Shown here: piece by piece, positions 61,701 to 64,000 of the stretch
Position numbering within the stretch: position 1 is the first letter of the stretch
Layout: every line of letters begins with the position of its first letter
Source: CBDDLD01 sp965250025
Lineage (GTDB): Bacteria; Bacteroidota; Bacteroidia; Flavobacteriales; Flavobacteriaceae
DNA length: 64,000 nucleotides
Assembly (NCBI GenBank): GCA_965250025.1
Contig: OZ252283.1
Coordinates: 3,534,001-3,598,000, forward strand
Direction: 5' to 3'
Notes under the pieces: generated by a model
What the model was told of the DNA's origin: nothing
The model's input: the letters and a program-made list of their open reading frames with translations, nothing else
The model's database searches: none
Made by a program: the position numbers and the translations under genes

Positions 61701-62685
61701 TGATCTGACGACCCAGAATGATTTTATCTTGGATGGTCAGGACGGTGCAAACTATATAGTGAGTTACTATGCAAGCTTAGAAGATGCGACCTTAGGAGTT
61801 AACCCCTTACCGAGCTTGTATGAGAATGTGGTCAACCCACAGGTGATCTATGCGAGAGTAGACAATGACACGCCCGATGGTACTGGAGCAGACACCTCGA
61901 TTTGTTTTGCAGTGGCAGAGCTGACCTTACAGGTGAACCCCTTACCGGAGTTTGATCTGGAAGACGAGTACATCTTATGTGTGAACACCAATGGAACAGA
62001 GATATTGAATGTTCCTGTATTAGACACTGGTTTATCGACGGCAGATTATAGTTTTGAGTGGAGTTTGAACGGTGTGGTTATTGCAGGAGCGACGAGTCCG
62101 AGTCTAACCCCTACTGAAGGCGGTGCTTATAGTGTTACGGTGACCGATCTTGTGACGGGTTGCAATAATAGTGACAGTACGACCGTTACAGAGAGTGGTC
62201 CCCCGACAGTAGTTGCGGAGGTATTGACACAGGCCTTTGCGGACAATCATGTTATTGAGGCCACGGCGACAGGCCCGGGAGATTATGAGTACAGTTTGGA
62301 TGGCGGACCATGGCAGGACAGTGGTGTATTTGAAGGAGTATCAGCGGGGACACACCAGATCACTGCCAGAGATAAGATCGGATGTGGAATAGCCGTAGCG
62401 GAAGTATTGGTGATTGATTACCCGTTATACTTCACGCCAAATGGAGATGGAAATAATGATACATGGAATATCACGGGAATAGATACCCAACCTGGCGCAA
62501 AAATTTATATATTTGACCGCTATGGGAAATTATTGAAGCAATTAAGTCCGACAGGCACTGGATGGAATGGGACGTATAATGGCAATATGATGCCAACGAG
62601 TGATTACTGGTTTACGGTGATTTACAACGAACCCTCGACAGGACAGCGGAAAGAATTTAATGCCCATTTTACCTTGAAACGATAG
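55705..62685 (+). CDS. Giant T9SS type B secreted lectin/repeat adhesin
   Basis: About 2326 residues. Order: signal peptide ending FTGEVYAQ; L-type lectin domain (about 45-255, with GGVWYDNPIDFDEDFTIYY and GADGMALVF); Ig-like segment; three tandem units around FDAVDAICEGE...NNGITGSW; a calcium-type Asp-rich repeat (DTDGDGIFDVCDVDDDNDG); a further domain; two more FDAIDAICEGE units; ten units of about 100 residues starting PTPLEVCDD and ending TGC...TLRVNPLP; PKD- and SprB-like domains; and a type B sorting domain (YFTPNGDGNNDTWNI to FTLKR). It is likely a surface adhesin. The start is uncertain: ATG at 55705 or GTG at 55744, as the pbpC promoter overlaps the first codons. Confidence 0.88.
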   Translation: MDSNYANLSIYLNVQNSRLDLRLTIFLCISFFTGEVYAQLNATTIGNAVDLGNNCYRITPDLLNQSGGVWYDNPIDFDEDFTIYYQNNFGTKDANGADGMALVFKRDPTPVIGGLGGGLGYQGITESLIVEFDTFQNNDGAVGILADPTFDHIAIQRDGSPFHNDSVANLAGPIQASTTSANIEDGVDHEIKIQWNATTQILDVYFDCILRLSLNLDIKASIFSNDESVFFGFVGSTGGFSNLHQVCFNNITFVDNLLFEDQTICIGGGYNVDATVPSGATYLWSPTTGVSNPNIANPTLAPLVTTTYTVSISDACGETTTENITINVLPTDMPIFDAVDAICEGEILAPLPTISNNGITGSWTPALNNTTTTTYTFTPNNDPCAPATTLEIIVNPNVIPTFDAVDAICEGETIASLPTTSNNGILGTWSPDLDNTTTTTYTFTPDPGQGCTVVATLEIIINPRITPTFDAIDAICAGENLNPLPTISNNGITGSWSPAIDNTVTTTYTFTPDADQCASIITLTIEVDSRDTDGDGIFDVCDVDDDNDGILDGIDSSYKGIENWEVVALGTSLHINSVTDNSGSASSAWETAVLNSGMTQINSVDDFTGSEPNFSGTGLNITASNTGTIPITLTTNQVSGPDNASGNAIRYEIDTNGSVVTFDIVFDNPVRAVGFELVDYYDSDNNAVYTTSILLDDTNITTFSNPSAGLNLSTTETLTDGSNSTTLTIGHSVELFFGLVSDISFTKLTVVLSNSSAIGSDFASIDAIKYGLATDLPDTIFHHKDLDSDNDGIPDNVEAQSTANYIPPSGAPNAGFEDVNMDGLDDHYDDTQAGVGSNVAGTYTHTGVGLNPVNTDGTDEVDFLDLDSDNDILLDANETGFTLSGVTGANGLDNDLTVEAVDNYTDVNGLAFDGINFLLLDTDDDTLDNGSNAIPLTIDFDYRDFFLETPVFDAIDAICEGETLAPLPTISNNGITGSWSPALDNTSTTTYTFTPDAGQAATTTTLEIVVIPSTIPTFDVVNAICIGDALAPLPTISNNGIIGSWSPALNNTITTIYTFTPNPGQGCAIETSLEITVNPLPSLVVPTPLEVCDDGMPDGFTAIDLTLKNQEISGGNPSYSVSYYLTQENAEAEINPLSIPYTNISNPQTIFVRIEDIDSGCYDTTVLDLFVESAPVANTPSALRFCDQDNDGFGAFMLTDVNDEVTNDPSLEISYHETFVNADLGVDAIDTSVLYNNIVAWNQTVYVRVESATIATDCETIVELQLIVEPTPQIEDPTPLEECDDISGDGIAQFNLNSKDSEILNGLDATQYTVNYYESEANAINATNAIGTPLNYTNTTAFNQTLWVRVEDTNTVGGCYKLTTLDLIVNSLPVLVNPTPLALCDVNNSGDEQEAFTLEDANAEILNGQTGISLSYYPTQLDADNQTNEIFSDYTNTSNPQTIYVRAENDVTGCVNTVTLTLRVNPVPSPAPNPTPIEVCDEDNDGFATFNLEDRTVEIINGELDVTITYHETESDADQGINAIVGDYTNIVANNQMIYVRSENTLTGCHSLTLNTLELIVLPSPVVPTTIADYVICDEDDNGIAQFDLTTKDDEILDTQDPTAFILTYHESQGDAETGTDAITNEGNYTNTSNPQTLYVRLESVANGCVSTGSFIIRVELPPTAVQPSPLEACDDLGESPGDELTAFNLRLKDAEITNNNASWSVSYYETDADAQAQSNAITDPTAYTNTSVNGLPANPQTLYVVVTDTDTGCVDYTTLTIRVLPNPTPTASSLLPLLELCDDTNTGDGVEVFDLVGTDNMETLIINGELGVSASYYESEEDALSGTNAIADPTAYENTATPEQVIYVRVSNDVTGCFTLVNFTIRVNPLPEVVAVSDFIACEVNNDGFYDFTLTDKDAEVLNGQDPMAFTVTYHETQADADNLINALVSDYTNMTNPQQIFVAITNNTTGCSISTQSFNLEVQEGAEANSDMEAILYEICDDNMETDGDTSNDSAQFDLTTQNDFILDGQDGANYIVSYYASLEDATLGVNPLPSLYENVVNPQVIYARVDNDTPDGTGADTSICFAVAELTLQVNPLPEFDLEDEYILCVNTNGTEILNVPVLDTGLSTADYSFEWSLNGVVIAGATSPSLTPTEGGAYSVTVTDLVTGCNNSDSTTVTESGPPTVVAEVLTQAFADNHVIEATATGPGDYEYSLDGGPWQDSGVFEGVSAGTHQITARDKIGCGIAVAEVLVIDYPLYFTPNGDGNNDTWNITGIDTQPGAKIYIFDRYGKLLKQLSPTGTGWNGTYNGNMMPTSDYWFTVIYNEPSTGQRKEFNAHFTLKR
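55721..55750 (-). promoter_or_regulatory. pbpC promoter, inside the start of the divergent adhesin gene
   Basis: TTTG (complement of 55747-55750), an 18-base spacer and TAAATTTG (complement of 55721-55728). It lies 58 bases upstream of pbpC. Confidence 0.65.
56701..57285 (+). repeat. Three tandem repeats of about 195 bases in the adhesin gene
   Basis: Three copies of a 65-residue unit with F-D-A-[VI]-D-A-I-C-x-G-E, then PLPT.SNNGI.G.W.P..DNT, then TTTYTFTP. Two further copies lie at about 58550-58935. Confidence 0.85.
58936..61950 (+). repeat. Ten-copy repeat array of about 300 bases in the adhesin gene
   Basis: Ten degenerate units with P-x-P-L-x-x-C-D-x-x-x-D-G, then D-A-E-I-L-N-G, S-Y-Y-E-T-x-x-D-A, YTNTSNPQTIYVRVE, and TGC. 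The array is visibly GC-richer than the first half of the gene. Confidence 0.85.
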
Positions 62686-62693
62686 AGTAGACT

Positions 62694-63005
62694 TTAGTCC
62701 ATGTGAAATTCATACTCACGTTCTACTTTACATATTCTGACATTATACCAACTGTACCATTTTGTTTGTCCCAATTGTTGTGCCATACGGTGTTGGGTAT
62801 TAGCTTTCCATGCTTTTATGGCTTCAAGGGATTCCCAGTAACTGATAGTGATGCCAACAGCGCTTTTTGCACTATCCATTCCCAGGTATCCCTTTTGTGT
62901 TTTAGCCATGTTTTCCATACGCGCTGCCATTTCTTTATAGCCTTCTGTATCCTTTGAATGGGTCGAAGTGAATATGACAGCATAGTAAGGTTTAAAGTTG
63001 TTCAT
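62694..63005 (-). CDS. Antibiotic biosynthesis monooxygenase (ABM) family protein
   Basis: A 103-residue ferredoxin-like ABM domain protein: YYAVIFTSTHSKDTEGYKEMA, then MENMAKTQKGYLGMDSAKS, ITISYWESLEAIKAWKANTQH and WYNVRICKVER. These dimeric proteins include quinol monooxygenases and haem-degrading enzymes, and many are of unknown role. It faces the adhesin gene tail to tail with 8 bases between. Confidence 0.85.
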   Translation of the reverse strand: MNNFKPYYAVIFTSTHSKDTEGYKEMAARMENMAKTQKGYLGMDSAKSAVGITISYWESLEAIKAWKANTQHRMAQQLGQTKWYSWYNVRICKVEREYEFHMD

Positions 63006-63023
63006 TGTGATAGTTTTCCCTTT

Positions 63024-63884
63024 TTAGTAACCTTCTGGAATATTAAAAGTAATGATCTTTTCAGCCCTGTCACCATCGGCATCGGTCATTACAATTCTGA
63101 AGTGAACCTTTCGAATTGAAACCTCAACAGGATACTCGTCAATCGATCTGACAGCTTTGATTTGTTCAGCGATTGAGGCATCGCAGTGATCTGCTGCTGA
63201 AGCCTTGAGGTCTTCAAGGTTTGAAGCAATGACTTTTTCTTGTGCTTTTTTACTATAGTCTTTTGTGATATAGGTATTGTTTTTTGAGTTTTCAAAAAGT
63301 GGTTCCCATGGAGAGTAATAGTGTTTCAAGTTTACAAGGTCACAATTAGAATCTTTACTTGTAATAGTAACACTGGTCTCAAACTTTTGATGGACTTCTA
63401 TTGCTCTATATTCCTCATTATGCTTTACTTTTAATAGTTTTCCTCCGATAGTTTCTCCGGGGGCCATATTGACTATGGTAATGCTTTGCTCACCTTTAAT
63501 CTCATCAATATTATAGGCCTCAACGTTATTGAATAATGCTGTAAACTCTTCAAAATGAACTTTAAAATATTTCTTCAAGGTTTTCTCGGTCAAAAAACCA
63601 CTAAAAACGTAGCCATATTTTGTGTAATTGTTTGGATCCAGAGTTTTTATTTTTACCCATTCTCCTGAAATGGTTTTTCCATTGTCAACAACATCCAAAC
63701 ACTCTTCTGTGAGCTCAGTGACTTCTATTCTGGTGCCATATTCTAATTTGGTAACCCTATCAGCATACTTGTCGGGTTTATTTCTTACGATTAATCCATT
63801 TTCTGCATTTACGTATTTTATGTCTTGGGCATTTACAGGCGTTAGTGCCATAAGTGTTATTGCTATTATCAATATTGTTTTCAT
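63024..63884 (-). CDS. Exported protein with N-terminal bacterial SH3 domain
   Basis: A 286-residue exported protein. It has a signal peptide ending TPVNAQ (20) and a bacterial SH3 domain (about 24-95, with NGLIVRNKPDKYADRVTKLEYGTRIEV and WVKIKT). The C-terminal 190 residues have no motif I recognise; a Cys pair lies in SNCDLVNL and DHCDASI. It precedes the ABM gene by 18 bases. Confidence 0.78.
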   Translation of the reverse strand: MKTILIIAITLMALTPVNAQDIKYVNAENGLIVRNKPDKYADRVTKLEYGTRIEVTELTEECLDVVDNGKTISGEWVKIKTLDPNNYTKYGYVFSGFLTEKTLKKYFKVHFEEFTALFNNVEAYNIDEIKGEQSITIVNMAPGETIGGKLLKVKHNEEYRAIEVHQKFETSVTITSKDSNCDLVNLKHYYSPWEPLFENSKNNTYITKDYSKKAQEKVIASNLEDLKASAADHCDASIAEQIKAVRSIDEYPVEVSIRKVHFRIVMTDADGDRAEKIITFNIPEGY

Positions 63885-63917
63885 GTGTTCTAATGTTTTA
63901 TAGAACGTAAACTGAGT

Positions 63918-64000
63918 TTATTTTACAACTTCAATCCACTGTCCTTTGGTTCTTATTAAATAATCATCATCATACATAGCTTCTGCTTGAATACCTGGTA
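63918..64000 (-). CDS. 3' end of an unidentified gene
   Basis: On the minus strand an open frame enters from the window edge and ends at TAA (complement of 63918-63920), reading AMYDDDYLIRTKGQWIEVVK before the stop. The end WIEVVK and the codon use are like a real coding end. It lies 33 bases before the SH3-domain gene, so it is probably the preceding gene of the same operon. Too short to identify. Confidence 0.5.
   Translation of the reverse strand, partial: PGIQAEAMYDDDYLIRTKGQWIEVVK

Noticed and set aside
58936..61950. Possible CRISPR-like regular repeats
   Set aside because: The repeats are about 300 bases, degenerate and in frame in one long gene; there are no short identical repeats with unique spacers.
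1..64000. tRNA or rRNA genes, insertion sequences, phage, toxin-antitoxin or restriction genes
   Set aside because: I looked through the gaps and found no cloverleaf-like sequence, transposase, integrase or such gene pair.

Overview
The window reads as chromosomal DNA of a marine-type Flavobacteriaceae (phylum Bacteroidota). The evidence is AT-rich composition, promoters of the form TTG-N17-20-TAnnTTTG, two type A and one type B type IX secretion (T9SS) sorting domains, a TonB receptor paired with a surface lipoprotein, many lipoproteins with acidic tails after the lipobox, and HMG-CoA synthase (mevalonate route) beside the SUF genes. It is mostly core chromosome. I see no tRNA, rRNA, CRISPR array, transposase or phage genes.

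Layout: 0-1.9 kb has the end of hflX and a DUF3078 protein. 2.1-11.5 kb is one tight minus-strand run of twelve genes: sufA, sufB, a lipoprotein, sufC, sufD, sufS, two lipoproteins, sufE, a DUF59 Fe-S factor, HMG-CoA synthase and DUF2480. 12.0-16.4 kb is a four-gene lipoprotein operon holding an MbnH-like di-haem protein, an MbnP-like copper protein and two repeat or propeller proteins. 16.5-22.7 kb has thiL, two members of a three-member mini zinc-ribbon family (the third is at 11.7 kb), an alpha/beta hydrolase, brnQ, a MarR regulator with a Cys cluster, a small thioredoxin and an Xaa-Pro aminopeptidase. 22.8-28.5 kb has a secreted metzincin-like protein, a sortilin-type propeller and a lipoprotein. 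28.6-32.1 kb is sdhCAB. 32.3-37.3 kb is a TPR histidine kinase, a NarL-type regulator and a secreted leucine-rich protein. 37.4-46.4 kb has a membrane-anchored MutS-like ATPase, rplU-rpmA, a DUF4199 protein, an M16 protease pair, an EamA transporter, an HMA lipoprotein and a small membrane protein. 46.5-52.8 kb has a DUF5689 lipoprotein and TonB receptor divergent from a secreted nuclease-fold protein. 52.8-55.7 kb has a membrane protein and pbpC. 55.7-62.7 kb is a giant type B secreted lectin/repeat adhesin. An ABM protein, an SH3-domain protein and the 3' end of another gene close the window.

The most promising systems are: (1) the MbnH/MbnP lipoprotein operon, which would imply kynurenine-dependent copper binding; (2) a MarR-thioredoxin redox unit with the same 17-bp operator at both promoters; (3) a two-component system bracketed by two near-identical 16-bp palindromes, one centred near -42 of the adjacent surface LRR gene; (4) a TonB receptor, DUF5689 lipoprotein and secreted nuclease group that may scavenge extracellular nucleic acid or phosphate; (5) the giant adhesin, whose tandem-repeat half is clearly richer in GC than its N-terminal half.
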